Source: Klebsormidium nitens (Eukaryota; Streptophyta; Klebsormidiophyceae; Klebsormidiales; Klebsormidiaceae). From it: a stretch of 64,000 nucleotides of DNA. The notes under the pieces are model-generated. The model saw only the letters and a list, made by a program, of their open reading frames with translations, was not told where the DNA came from and ran no database searches. Positions 36,801 to 47,141 of this stretch are shown here, one piece after another. Location of the stretch: assembly GCA_000708835.1 (NCBI GenBank), contig DF237013.1, forward strand, positions 129,071 to 193,070. The letters run 5' to 3'. Both the position numbers and the translations under genes were made by a program. The first letter of the stretch is position 1. The number at the start of each line of letters is the position of its first letter.

Positions 36801-39800
36801 TCAATCAACGCCCAATACCATTGTAATATTCCAGAAGCATCAAAGAAAGGAGTCAACAGAGAAAAGCAGCTCCAGAAAAGTGGAGGAACTACTTGACAGA
36901 TCCACTTTGACTGCAACGGGTGAATACTCACAGCGCCTGCTGCTCGCATGAAGCAGAGTCGAGACAGTGCTTACCTCGTCTCTCAACTTATCATAAGCGG
37001 ACAGCACGGACGGGATGATGTGAGAGAAGCCGTACGCTTTTGCCGCCGCAGCGAGCATTGCGGTCGAGAGGGTGAATAGGGAGCGGGCCTGGAAGGGGCT
37101 GACGGACTCTGCAGGAGAACCGCCGAATGCAGAGTTAACCGATAATGGAGTATCCGACGAGACATTGCCTGCGGTTCGCATTTCCCTCCGTGACGGACAT
37201 CAGAGCAATCTACTTCCTTCTGGGAATCACTAGCACAATATATCTTTCTCGTCGAATGCTAATTTCGGACCGAGGTGGATTTGTAGATGCCTAGTACCAG
37301 ATCGGTTCTGCTCAAAAAAGTTCGTTCGGCACAGTTACGCCGTCGCTTTCAACGACAGCGACGGTGAAAATGAGCAAGGCAGCAAATGGAGGGATGATAG
37401 TTTCTTGCATTGATATGAAAGGTGATTGACTGGTCATTTGAAAATACAGAAGCCCCTGCCCCATGCTTCATAAAGCCGTCATGAGCGCTGTAGACTTTGT
37501 GGCCAATTTTCCTGGACATGATTGCTGATTTCCAGCAACCCCGTTTCACATGACACTAAGTTTTCCCGTCAAATAAATCCAACCAAAGTGCTGATCTCTA
37601 CCTCAAATGCAGTCAGTGACTGATTATTCTATATCGAGCTACTTAGATGGGTTTGAAAAACGCACCGTCGGCTGGAGATGAGAGAGATAGGGCCCGAAGA
37701 GAGAAGGCAAGACGAACGGCCTGTATCATCGGACTGTGATTCTTGGTCTGCACCAAAACAATGACGGAATTGAATCAGGCCACTTGTGACGCCATTCTAA
37801 ATCGAGTTTGCCGATGCTACACAATGTGTAGCTGGCTGCTAACGAGTTCGAGCTACGTGACAGACGTGGATTCGGAGGGGTGCCGTCAGACAAAAGAGAC
37901 ACCACTGCTTTTGGCTGTATCAAAACCACAAGCGCACGGATCACAACGAAGCGGACCGTAATGTGAGCAGTACGTCAAATAGAGCTGATGTATCTCTTAC
38001 TATCGGCAAGAGATACCATTAGCTATCAAGTCCACGTAGTATTACACGAATGGCACCCCTCAGAGCGCTTGACGTGGTCGAAGCTCGTCTCCAACTGGAA
38101 GGAAGCGCTGCGGTACTAACGCTAAACACCAAAAGCACTTTGGAAGCGGTTACAATAAATGAAAGACGTCTACACCGAGCTTACCTTTGGCAGAGTGAAG
38201 GACACGACGGCACTGAAGGTGTAGGCCATGGCTTCAAAGTTGGCGGGTTCGTTGTCGGGTAGAAGCGACTGGAGCCAGAGACTGGAGAGGAGGAGACACG
38301 CCTGGTGCCCACTGAAGCGCGCCAGGTGCATCTCGCCGTCGCGGCTATGGCTAGGAGGAGAAAAAGCAAAGGCGTGAGGCAAGAGAGTGCTGACAACAAA
38401 AAATGCCCGAAGTATCACGTAAAAACAGGTGTAAGTCTTTCAGGTAAAGGCAGACAGCTCAATGAAAAGATTACTGCAAGAGATTGATGCCCAAATGCGG
38501 GAGGTCTACAGCCTGAGGTAGAGTTGAAAACGAGCATCGTCATTTCATAGCAGCAAAACGTATTCAAGAAGTTCGACAATGTGAGGGAGACAGTTTGTAC
38601 AGAGTGAGGCGGTCTATTCAGACACTACCAAACAGGATGGAAATCTTCGACTTTATAGATTGAAAGTCGTTCCAGCCGGGAAATCCGAACGAGAGCTGAG
38701 CAGGGTGAACTTTACTGATCGTATGACTGGCAAAAAGGGGGCACGCTGCTGCTGGTTTCGTGTTTGTCACCCGGAATGATACCGCTCCGTTTAAACATCT
38801 TGCATCTTGCAAGAGCCCTCCGCCCTCTAGGAACCCTCCCTGACCATGACGCACTCACACGCTCCCCTTCAGTCATCGTGACGTCACTTGCGACCGCTCA
38901 CCTGCGGCGGCGGTCCCTCTCCGGGTGCGTTCCGTGCGCTGACACGTCCCGGATCTCCTGCGACTTGTGCTTGCCCAGCGTGCTCAAACTGTGCAAGATG
39001 CCGATGCTGGGGCGACCAGATCCCGTGGGTTGAAGCGGGGGGGTCGCCCCATCCTCGCTGCTACGCCCGCTGGCGGGTTCCACCTCTTCCTCGATCTTGC
39101 CCTTTCGCTTGGCGTCCTTGTCTTCCCTCTCCTAAGAGAAGGAAAGGACAGTGATCAAGTGTTTAGGAGGTTGAAGTTTGGGCATTTCCTGGGGGTTCAA
39201 GGGAAATGGCGAAAATGTTGCTGGGTTCTTTGGCGTCAATCCTCTCCTCGACCTTGCCCTTTCGCTTGGCGTCCTTGTCTTCTGTCTCCTGAAAGGGGGC
39301 GAAATCAGCAATCAGACGTCTGATGTTGGAACTTGAGCGTTTCCATACTTAAAGGGAACATGGCAAAACGGTTGCTGGGTTTTCGGCGTCGATTTGGTGA
39401 GCCCTTTGTCCTCAAGCTTGCCCTTTCGAGTCTCCCCCGGGGTGGACGAAAACACCGGTGAGACGTCTGGAATCGGAAGTTGAGCGTTTCCAGGATTCGA
39501 AAGGAACATGGTCAGATGTCAGCCGATCGTTGACATCAATCTGGTGGAGCGTTTTCTCCGCAATCGTGCCTTTTGTACGCGCGTTCCTGCTTTCGACGCA
39601 GCTTCTGGCACATTGCTTGGCTTCAAAAAGGAACAGGAAGAGACACTGAAAAGCGTCTGTCGAGATCCATTCAGACTGGCGCCTTCCTCTGATCTTGCCA
39701 TTCCTGGATTGTCCATGTTGTCAATCCCCAGTCTCCATCTGAAAGATCAGAAGAGACCTCGACTGCCCAAAACCGACAGCTCCACAAGGAAAGACCTTCT

Positions 39801-42800
39801 TAAGCACAACTATAGCTTTAGTTGTGTCGCTCAGGCGCTTCTAACCTCCCGCTGTTCGTTGCTGATTCCTCTCCTACTGCCGCAACTTCTGCCAAAACGC
39901 CTCACGCATTCATCACACCCGTCGACATGGAAAAAGGAGCTGCATTTCCGCAAACCCAGTCTGCATTACCGACCGTACAAGCCCCCGCCACCTACCTTCT
40001 CTTTCCGCTTCCCCCCATCCCCCTCCTTCCGCGGCAATCCCGACGGCGCCTTCAGCAGCCCCCCTCTGCCGCGCCCGTAAATCGGCACAGTCGGCAGCAG
40101 CGTAATGAGAACTTGGTGCACGAGCACCCGGGTTTCCGCGTCCGGGAACATCATGATCTGCAGCAGCTGCGTCAGCAATGACTCCGGGAAGCTCTCCTTG
40201 AGCGGCCCGCTGACGTCAGCGACGATCCGCGCAAGGGAGAGCATGGCCTGGACCGTGCTGCGCGCGACGGAGGGGGGTGACGTCAGCTTCTCCAGGATGG
40301 AGGCCTTGAGCTCCAGGATGGTGCTGACGTCGGTCACCTGCGGACGGGAACAACGAAAACCAGGTCTGCTTCCCTTGCAATTTGCAACAGCAGGGACTCA
40401 TCTGAGTGATTGCTCTAGGTCTCTGAGAAACTACGAAGCATGAGCGAGAAGCTTACTCTCCTCGAAGCGCGTTTCAGGAGGAAATTCTGGGCAAGAGTAA
40501 CAGTCTCAATCGACCCGAACGATTGACGCCTGCGTGTCTGCGCTTCAATTGGGAGGAAGAACCACGAAGTAGACGAACATTTTGCTGGGGAGTCCATTTG
40601 GACTATCCAGTCTGACGCCGCACGAGCAGATGTGTAACATGTGTTGCACTGTGTCGCGCCCGCATCTCTTCAGCTGGAATTTGGAAAGAAGACGTCAGAA
40701 ACTGACGGCCCTCGTGCAGCCGCAGAACGAGGATAGTGGGTCCGCAATTTGGTCTCTGAATTGTCCTTCGAATTATCTCTGAAGTCACGACCATCTCATA
40801 TGGGCGTTCCATTCCTATCAGCGAACGCACCTTCTCAACGAGGCTGTAGCTCCTTTCGCTACTGGCCAGCTCAACAATCCCAATTACCGCACTTCTTAGC
40901 TGATCGCAGCCAAACAAACGAATGCACACCAACGCACCTTCTTCACCAGAGCTTCCAGCGCCTCTTTCGCCGTCGCCTGAAACCCTAATTCTTTCCGCAG
41001 CGCTTCTTGGGTCGCCTCTGCCGCGCCCTCCTGGTCCGAAAGGGCCCCCGACGCCTCGTAACTCGTGCGCAGGTGCCGCGTGATCTCGCCGATCTCGCGC
41101 ACGAGCGTCAGCTCTTCCACCCGGGCCTTGGACTTGTTGATCAGCCGGACGAAGATGCGCAGAATTGACGCCTGCGCAAGAGGGAGAGTGTCTGACGTCA
41201 AAAGACATCCTGCCTGACGTCATAGAGTCCTGCGGCTGTCCGAAGCAAGGAGCGGCAGCTCTTCCACCCGGACTTTGAACTTGTTGATCAGCCGGACGAA
41301 GAATGCCCAAAACCGATGCCTGCGCGTGAGACAAAGGGTCTGACGTCACGCGACAAGCTGCTTGAAATCATGCGCCCATTATGGGCTCAAGGATCAGCAC
41401 GCTGCTAACGTTTTACCCCAGGTTACCCTGCGTCCAGATCGACCGAACGCAAACCGGACACGCACCTTGCTGTCGGGTTTCGTCAGCGTATCCAGGTGCC
41501 GCGTCAGCGCCGTCAGCAGGAGCGCGCTCCTCTGGTGCCCTTTGTCCCGGTTCATCGTCTTCTGCATCGTCCGCAGGACCTTGTACGCCAGCCCTTCTTC
41601 GGACGCCCAGTGCTTGCCCGTGTCGAAGTACTGGAAGGCCGGGTCCAGCACCATGCGTGCAGTCGTGACCTGCAGGTTTTTGGGTTCAGGGTTCAGGAAT
41701 TAGGGTTTGGGGTTTAGGAATTAAACCTCTTAAGGTTTACTGTTCAATGTCCAGAGGTGTAAGGGTTAGCAATCTGGATTGTTTTCGGGCACCGAGGAAG
41801 CCAATCTGCAAGCCCTCTTCTTGCGGCGCCCTGAAAAAGCAACGTCTTGGCTGCACTACCAGTAGCTTTTGGGGATGTTTCAGGTTGAAACGGCTGGCTT
41901 TGCAATCCATGCGATTGAATCGACCCCAATCGTCCAGTCTAATCCTATCTACGCATGCCGCCACATTTTTTTGGCACCCCACGCTGGATGAACAGGGAGG
42001 CCGTTGAGAAGCAACTCGCACTTCACACTCCGAAAAGATCACAAGACAGCGTGTGTGCCAAGTCATTGCATTCGCTACGGATTGCTTGAGGGCGCCTCCT
42101 CGAGAACAACGCTCAGATCGATACAGATTGATATAGTATGCACAAACTGGCTTCTCCAAGAAGAACCACAACCAAAGGCAGTAACATGATGAAGAATATT
42201 AGCCCCCGGCTTCCATTTCCACGATTTGGGCGTGCAGCTGTTAGTCTCTCTCTAACTCAACAACCTTTCAAACCGTACAGTTCGAAAAAGACATCGCAGT
42301 TCGAGTTCAAGCATATTCCACGCGTGCTTAGACCATACCTCCTTCGCCAAGCGAGCCAGATTCTGCACACAGAACTGCGCGTTGTCCCCCGGGTCCTTTT
42401 CTCCGTGAGGCGCGTGCACCCCCCGGTTCTTGTCCTTCATCTTTTCATAGGCATCCTTGACTGCCGCCACTGCCCGGTTGACTGGCCCCGGGCTGTGGCC
42501 CCCGTCGTCGTCGTCGTCGTCGACGAGAGCAGAGGGGGGGGCCACGTTGTCGAGAATTGCCGTGACGATCTGCGGGAAACGAATACAATTTGATGTTTGA
42601 CTTGAATTGATTTAGCTCAGTGCCAGGGGGACGGTTGGGGTAGTTTGGTGGTTTATGGTGGGTATGGTTGCGGAGCATGTTGCACTTGGGTTCAAATTTC
42701 TCCTTTGGGGTGCGCCTGGGGAGGTGATGCATCTCAACATATGCCTAATTCGAAAGAAAAGTGAGTGATATCCGCAGGTATGGATGAGGAGAGGAATAAT

Positions 42801-45763
42801 GATTGATGGCTGGCAGACGGTGAAGTGTCTGCATCCTCCCCAATGTATGACCATTTTGGTATCGTCCTGGGGATCGGAAGAGAGTTCACATCGTCAAGAG
42901 TTTAGCATGACCTTTCCAGTCGCGGTTTCTTGACGGATCTCGAAAGCGTTTGTTAACTGAAAGATTTGCAGCAAAAGCAATCAACCTCCGGTGATCAGTT
43001 CATTCAGACGCTGTTGGCTCTATTCACTTTGTCAGTGTCAGTTCCAGTATGCTCCTTCATAGAGTATCTTCAGAGATTCGACAGTTGAGACAGCGTTTCA
43101 CTGCAGTCTAAGAAAAGGCTGAAAGTTGGAAGACACTGGGGGGTAAACAAGAGTGCAGGCAAGATGTGTTTGCGTAACGCACCTCCTTGAACCCTGGGGA
43201 GATGTGCGTCACCGAAGCCATGAACCAGAGCTGCAAAACGAATCCGGTTGATCAGCCGCCACGTTAGAAAGCTGTAAAGAAGCGACTGTAGTAGAAGGTA
43301 CCTTCAGTTCGCCACTCTAAAACCTCGGGATCTGCCATCGATGTCCAGATGGACGTGCCCGGATAAGTTCTGAGCGCCAATGGAACCGCCAATCTCTTTG
43401 GGGGGGTGGGCTACCAAGGCCGAGGTCCGAAGCAGTGACTGAAGTCCAGCTTCTTCTATCACCAATCATGTAACACCGACTGCGTAATGAATGGCGTAAG
43501 ATGCCCCTTTGAGTCCAGCTTCTCCTACCGCCGATCATGAAACAAATGCAGTAAGACAGCTCGGGTGGCGGGGCCAGTCTCGACTCAACCACGTGCAGGG
43601 GTTGACAAGCCCTGTGGAACACCACTTAGCAAGAAGCTGCTAACCGAGAGGGGCCTGTCACATTTCGGGAGGGTTCCTAGCCTCAAGATCGCAGTCAGAA
43701 GCTCTGTTGACACCTGTGCAGATTCGAAAAGCTTCTGCTCACGAGCCTGATCCCGCTTATAGCACGTTCACTTCAAAGGAGAACGAACCTTCCCCAATTA
43801 TATGCCCCTCCCTCCAGACCACGTTCCCTGAATGCAGGGCGGAAAAGCTTACCATCTCGCCAATCCCAGCCAGCCCCGCTGCTCTGAGGGGGTTCCTTCG
43901 ATCCTCTGGCCCTGTTTCGTGCGCTAGAGCGACCATGGCAGGCAACAGGTGATCGCACTGGTGAATGTAGGCCGAATCTTTCTGCAGCCGGGTACGATAA
44001 GAGTAAGTAGTTGGATGAAGAAAGGCAGGGTTGGCACACCCAAAGGCTGTGCTTCTGCTTCTAGTTAGATTACCAGCTTAACGTAATGTATCAGCCTAGG
44101 TACCAGGAAGAGGAGTCACTAGTTAGTGCCATGGGGGTTATGCATGGTGGCTACTAACAAAGAGTTTCCGGTCAGTTCAATTAATCAACGAGGCAAAACC
44201 CAGCACAAAATAGTAGAGTACCGCTTCTCAGGCCTGCCTCGCCTCACCTGATACCTGACAAAGTCCACAAATGTTTCGCATGCCAGGATCTGCATTTCCT
44301 CCTTCCGGTGCCTTAGCAGAGTTTGAATCATGCTGAGGGCGCTAGTAGCAAAGAGGGGCCTGCAATTACACGATGCGAGACTCTTAACATCATCAGAAGA
44401 TTCTATGCTAAGGGCGAACGATGAACGGAGCTCTGCAGATTCACAAAACTCAGAAAACAAATTCTGGCCCACAAGACATCATGAGCAGCTGCGTGACAAT
44501 ATCCGTTTGAGCAGATCTCCAGGAGCGCTGATTGTTCACCGACGTGAGTACTGCAGTCAGAGCTCATAAGGGCACTTTATAAGATAATTCCTGGAGTGAG
44601 TGACTCCTTCAGCAGTGATGCATTTTGATCGGGCTTGAGCTCTGTGCAATTTTTGCGATTGCTAAGTGGTCACATTCCAACTGACGCTGACTTCCCCTTG
44701 CTATAGCTGACACAAAGTTGCTGATTCGTTGCCTCAAGCGACATACAAGGCGACAGAATCAGGACAGAACGCTTCCTTCTCAAGACAACTTACATCTGAT
44801 CTTGGCAGGAAGAGAGCAGCTTGCTATATGTGCGCATCACTATTGTGACGTAGCCATAGCGCTCGCTACGCAGCTCCTTTACTCCGCGCACTTCCAGGCT
44901 GTTCGCAATCTGCACCACCAATGAAGATCTTGACACGTTCAAACAGCAGGACCACTTCGTGGCTGCTCATCTCACTTCCTGAAGCCAATTGATTCATACC
45001 GCAGCTCATCAACTTGCTCAATTTTAAGCGAGTGATGATCTCCTGTGTTCTGATTGAGGTGATATTCATTAGATGCATTCGACTCTTAATACACCCACCA
45101 TAAGGCTCCCTGCTCAGCTAGTGGTGGATTGTATCAAATTTGGCAATCCATGAATCTGGCTTGGGGCCTTTTGGGAAACAGCTTTTCGTGGTGAGAGCAC
45201 CGCAATAGGTAAATCATTGTTCTGCCCAATCTCCTACAGTAGGTTTCCAACGGGGGATCCCTTTGCCTGACTGAGCTGTCGGCCATTGATGTTCTACCAA
45301 TTTCTCGAAGACATATTGGACACTCACCTTTGGAACACGCATTGGGTTTCGAGCAGCATACTCGGCCAACTTTCCAATCTTTCTGTCATTGGGGCTTGCA
45401 TCCTGCAAGACGGGATGTAAGGTGACATCTCAGAATCACCAAGACATGACAAAGTGAGCAACAAATAATCCTGTTCTGCTCAAGCTGAAGGCTCCAAACC
45501 GTGGGTGCCGAAGCAAGGATTAATTGGTGCACGGTCTGTTGCCAAAGCCTTGAGCTGATTGCAAGCTTTCAATGAGCTGCTCTATGCTCAGCTGTCGGTG
45601 CGCATTCAAAACAACGAGCTGTGCTCACTGGAGACTTCGGGAATATGTCCGCCAGTAGCTTCTTGTACCGCTTCCCAGGCACTTTAGACTTTGATCGCAG
45701 CCCCGGGCAGCACGGGAACACCGTCCCGCAGCTGTTCATGCACGCATTCACCGCCTTCCCCAT
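33845..45763 (-). CDS. EFR3-family plasma-membrane scaffold (plant EFOP / SEMI-ROLLED LEAF2-like)
   Basis: EFR3 proteins are ARM/HEAT-type scaffolds, palmitoylated at N-terminal cysteines, that recruit PI 4-kinase alpha to the plasma membrane. Seventeen exons join in frame to about 1062 aa: 45629-45763, 45328-45402, 44794-44909, 44248-44359, 43853-43981, 43183-43230, 42339-42569, 41466-41669, 40938-41171, 39996-40337, 38902-39131, 38185-38350, 37666-37747, 36975-37108, 36145-36366, 35124-35399, 33845-34297. The start MGKAVNACMNSCGTVFPCCP has the Cys-rich anchor, followed by KRYKKLLADIFPKSP, NDRKIGKLAEYAARNPMRVP, KELRSERYGYV, EEMQILACETFVDFVRYQ, FCVQNLARLAKE, FPESLLTQLLQIMMFPDAET, LARFSGHQACLLLSSLWLQS, ARSLFTLSTAML and the plant-type end LPPTSAYDQL. 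Exon 7 carries an Asp run. Tandem copies of exon junctions lie in at least four introns, and a foldback element lies in the last intron. Confidence 0.93.
34391..34849. mobile_element. MITE-like foldback element in the last EFR3 intron
   Basis: A 32-bp terminal inverted repeat with two mismatches bounds 459 bp. The left end 34391-34422 starts AGACCTCCATTACATTGG; the right end 34818-34849 is its complement ending TGGAGGTCT. There is no coding capacity. The interior holds a perfect palindrome (34541-34609). A clean target-site duplication is not evident (flanks CTT / TTA), so family assignment is open. It lies wholly within intron 34298-35123. Confidence 0.75.
34541..34609. repeat. Perfect 34-bp inverted repeat with 1-base spacer
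   Basis: Arm 34541-34574 (AGGAACCGAAAACAGCGTTG and on to CTAG) is exactly complementary to 34576-34609, around a single G at 34575. Transcribed in the EFR3 pre-mRNA it would form a near-perfect 34-bp hairpin. Confidence 0.95.
35343..35755 (-). repeat. Three tandem copies of the EFR3 exon-16 acceptor junction
   Basis: The start of exon 16 (minus strand, CTGGAAGGCGCCGAGCTGG, continuing to the GAGCCGTTCGTTCC region) recurs upstream in the intron. Copies begin at 35399 (used, GCAG|CTGG), 35585 (GCAG|CTGG retained) and 35740 (AG lost). Units are about 155-186 bp and include TTTAGGGTTT-like intron sequence. Confidence 0.85.
36312..36535 (-). repeat. Duplicated EFR3 exon-15 start in the upstream intron
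   Basis: The exon segment around 36312-36345 (plus-strand AGACGACTAGCCGCTCGTTA) recurs at about 36490-36522 as AGATGACTAGCCGCTCGTTG within the preceding intron. Two copies only, degenerate outside this core. Confidence 0.7.
39084..39580 (-). repeat. Degenerate tandem copies of the EFR3 exon-11 acceptor junction
   Basis: The exon-11 start (plus-strand text CTTGCCCTTTCGCTTGGCGT plus CCTTGTCTT) is repeated in the upstream intron at 39241-39293, nearly intact. More diverged copies occur at about 39405-39440 and 39545-39580. The linking text GGTTGCTGGGTT...GGCGTC also recurs, giving units of about 150-165 bp. Confidence 0.8.
41111..41328 (-). repeat. Duplicated EFR3 exon-9 acceptor junction
   Basis: Positions 41111-41180 (exon-9 start and acceptor) recur at 41258-41328, with about 80 percent identity by eye (shared CTTGTTGATCAGCCGGACGA). 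The copy keeps a GCGCAG acceptor and sits 147 bp upstream in the intron. Confidence 0.88.
41680..41735. repeat. Telomere-like TTTAGGG variants in an EFR3 intron
   Basis: Variants such as GGGTTCAGGGTTCAGG, TTAGGGTTTGGGG and TTTAGGAATT lie just upstream of the exon-8 acceptor. They resemble the sequence next to the gap at 8330 and in the exon-16 array. Confidence 0.6.
42503..42523 (-). repeat. Trinucleotide (GAC)n repeat coding for poly-Asp in EFR3 exon 7
   Basis: Consecutive GTC on the plus strand encode a run of six Asp in the segment ALVDDDDDDGGHSPG. It lies in a variable loop with no conserved function and is prone to length change. Confidence 0.85.
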
Positions 45764-45989
45764 TGTAACCTACTTTCTAGTGCATGATTTACAGGGGTTT
45801 CTACCAGTTGAGCGAATCAAAGCAACTCTTGAAAAGGGACTCCAAATCTCAGGAAAACCCCATGGCCCCAACAAGCAATGAATCTTAGTTCAATGAAACA
45901 CAAGGAACAAGGAGTGAGTCTTCTCCAAGCAATGGTCGCATGAAGATGGGCCTTGGCAATGGCATTGGAAGTGGCGGAGCCTGAGCCTG

Positions 45990-46021
45990 CTGAGGAGTCG
46001 GACAACTGAGGAGTCGGACAA
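45990..46021. repeat. 16-bp perfect tandem duplication abutting a MITE-like element
   Basis: CTGAGGAGTCGGACAA occurs twice head to tail (45990-46005, 46006-46021) directly before the TTA flank of the element at 46026. Confidence 0.9.
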
Positions 46022-46025
46022 CTTA

Positions 46026-46505
46026 GGGTACCGTCATTTTGTAAGCGGTACCCCCCCATAATTGTATCGACCATTTTTGAAGGGGGTGTATTCCCAAGCC
46101 CCCCCCCCCCCTCCACCTGGCGGCATAAGAGGGTCTTGCAGCCAAAAACGAACGCAAAGTTTTTGCAAGGGCTTTGATAGGGCTTTTTTGATAAAGCCGC
46201 ATATATCGCTCGGTTCGTGCATGCTGTAGAGCCCCGCAGGGCCGCTTTTCAGCAGTTTCAACGCATTTTGGGGCAAACTTTGTACGAATATGATCAAGAA
46301 ATGTGGAGAAAGTGTGGTTAAACGGGGCTAAACGGGGACTGAAGGCCGTGACCTCTTGAGGTCCCAGGTGGTCCCCCCCAGGGACCCTCACTCTCAAAAA
46401 CTCCTTTGGGTCCCCCCCCCCTCCGACCCTGGTCCTGCATTTCGGTCCAGGGCCCCCACCCCCATAAAATTATGGGGGGGTACCACTTACAAAATGACTC
46501 TACCC
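46026..46505. mobile_element. MITE-like non-autonomous DNA transposon with TTA target duplication
   Basis: Terminal inverted repeats of 38 bp (46026-46063 starting GGGTACCGTCATTTTGTAAG, and 46468-46505) have about four mismatches. They are flanked by TTA on both sides (46023-46025 and 46506-46508). GGG-starting TIRs with TTA/TAA duplication are a feature of the PIF/Harbinger superfamily. There is no transposase frame in 480 bp, so it is a non-autonomous derivative. The interior has long C runs (near 46101 and 46412). Confidence 0.8.
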
Positions 46506-47141
46506 TTAGGACCAGGTAGGTACAAGGTAGGCACCTTTGTGTCAGCCAGAATCAGATTCTCCAGACTTCAGCAGATTCTCCGGTTGAAACAACTGGAGGG
46601 CGTCGATGCTTGCCCAGCTGGATCAATCGATTTATCTGAGCCGTTGAAACTTGAAAGTACTAATTGGTAAGAGGCGTGGAATGAGGACTCGTTATTTTAT
46701 GTATGACTGTAATATCCTCACACTAGTTAGCTGCAATTCAGAGTCGAACTCGAGTGCTGTCACGTACCAAGTAACACTCTGACTGGTGGAATTCAAATTT
46801 GAACACTTTCAGAGAGGGAAGGTGTGAAAGCTCCTTGAGTCGTCAGGCTGCAGCCTTGCAGGGAGCTTCTGCAACCTTCGTGGGTGCTTGGCGCCCCATG
46901 TCCCCTGCGGCGGTGCTGTTGCCAGTGGTTGCCCGTGCTCATCAGATTAGCAGATATGCGCAAGCCTCGTATTGGGATGTGAGACTGGAAGACGACGAGG
47001 CCACAGGAGTCGTCTGCCGTAGTCTCTAGTATCCAACTCCGAAAGAAGATGGTGGTGTAATTAGAAAAGCCAAAAAGTTTTGAACGTGGCCTCAGAAAGT
47101 GGGGTTCATAGGCAGGTGGCAGGCATTGCTTGATAGGAGCC

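Larger units (their letters stand above)
45764..47141. promoter_or_regulatory. Head-to-head spacer, EFR3 / coiled-coil gene
   Basis: Both genes start from this 1.4-kb spacer. It holds a 16-bp tandem duplication (45990-46021) and a TIR element (46026-46505), described separately. An open frame at 46799-47029 has no recognisable similarity. Promoter elements were not resolved. Confidence 0.55.

Noticed and set aside
41202-41349. Upstream extension of the minus-strand frame beyond EFR3 exon 9
   Set aside because: Explained by duplication of the exon-9 junction inside an intron; the intervening part has no conserved sequence.
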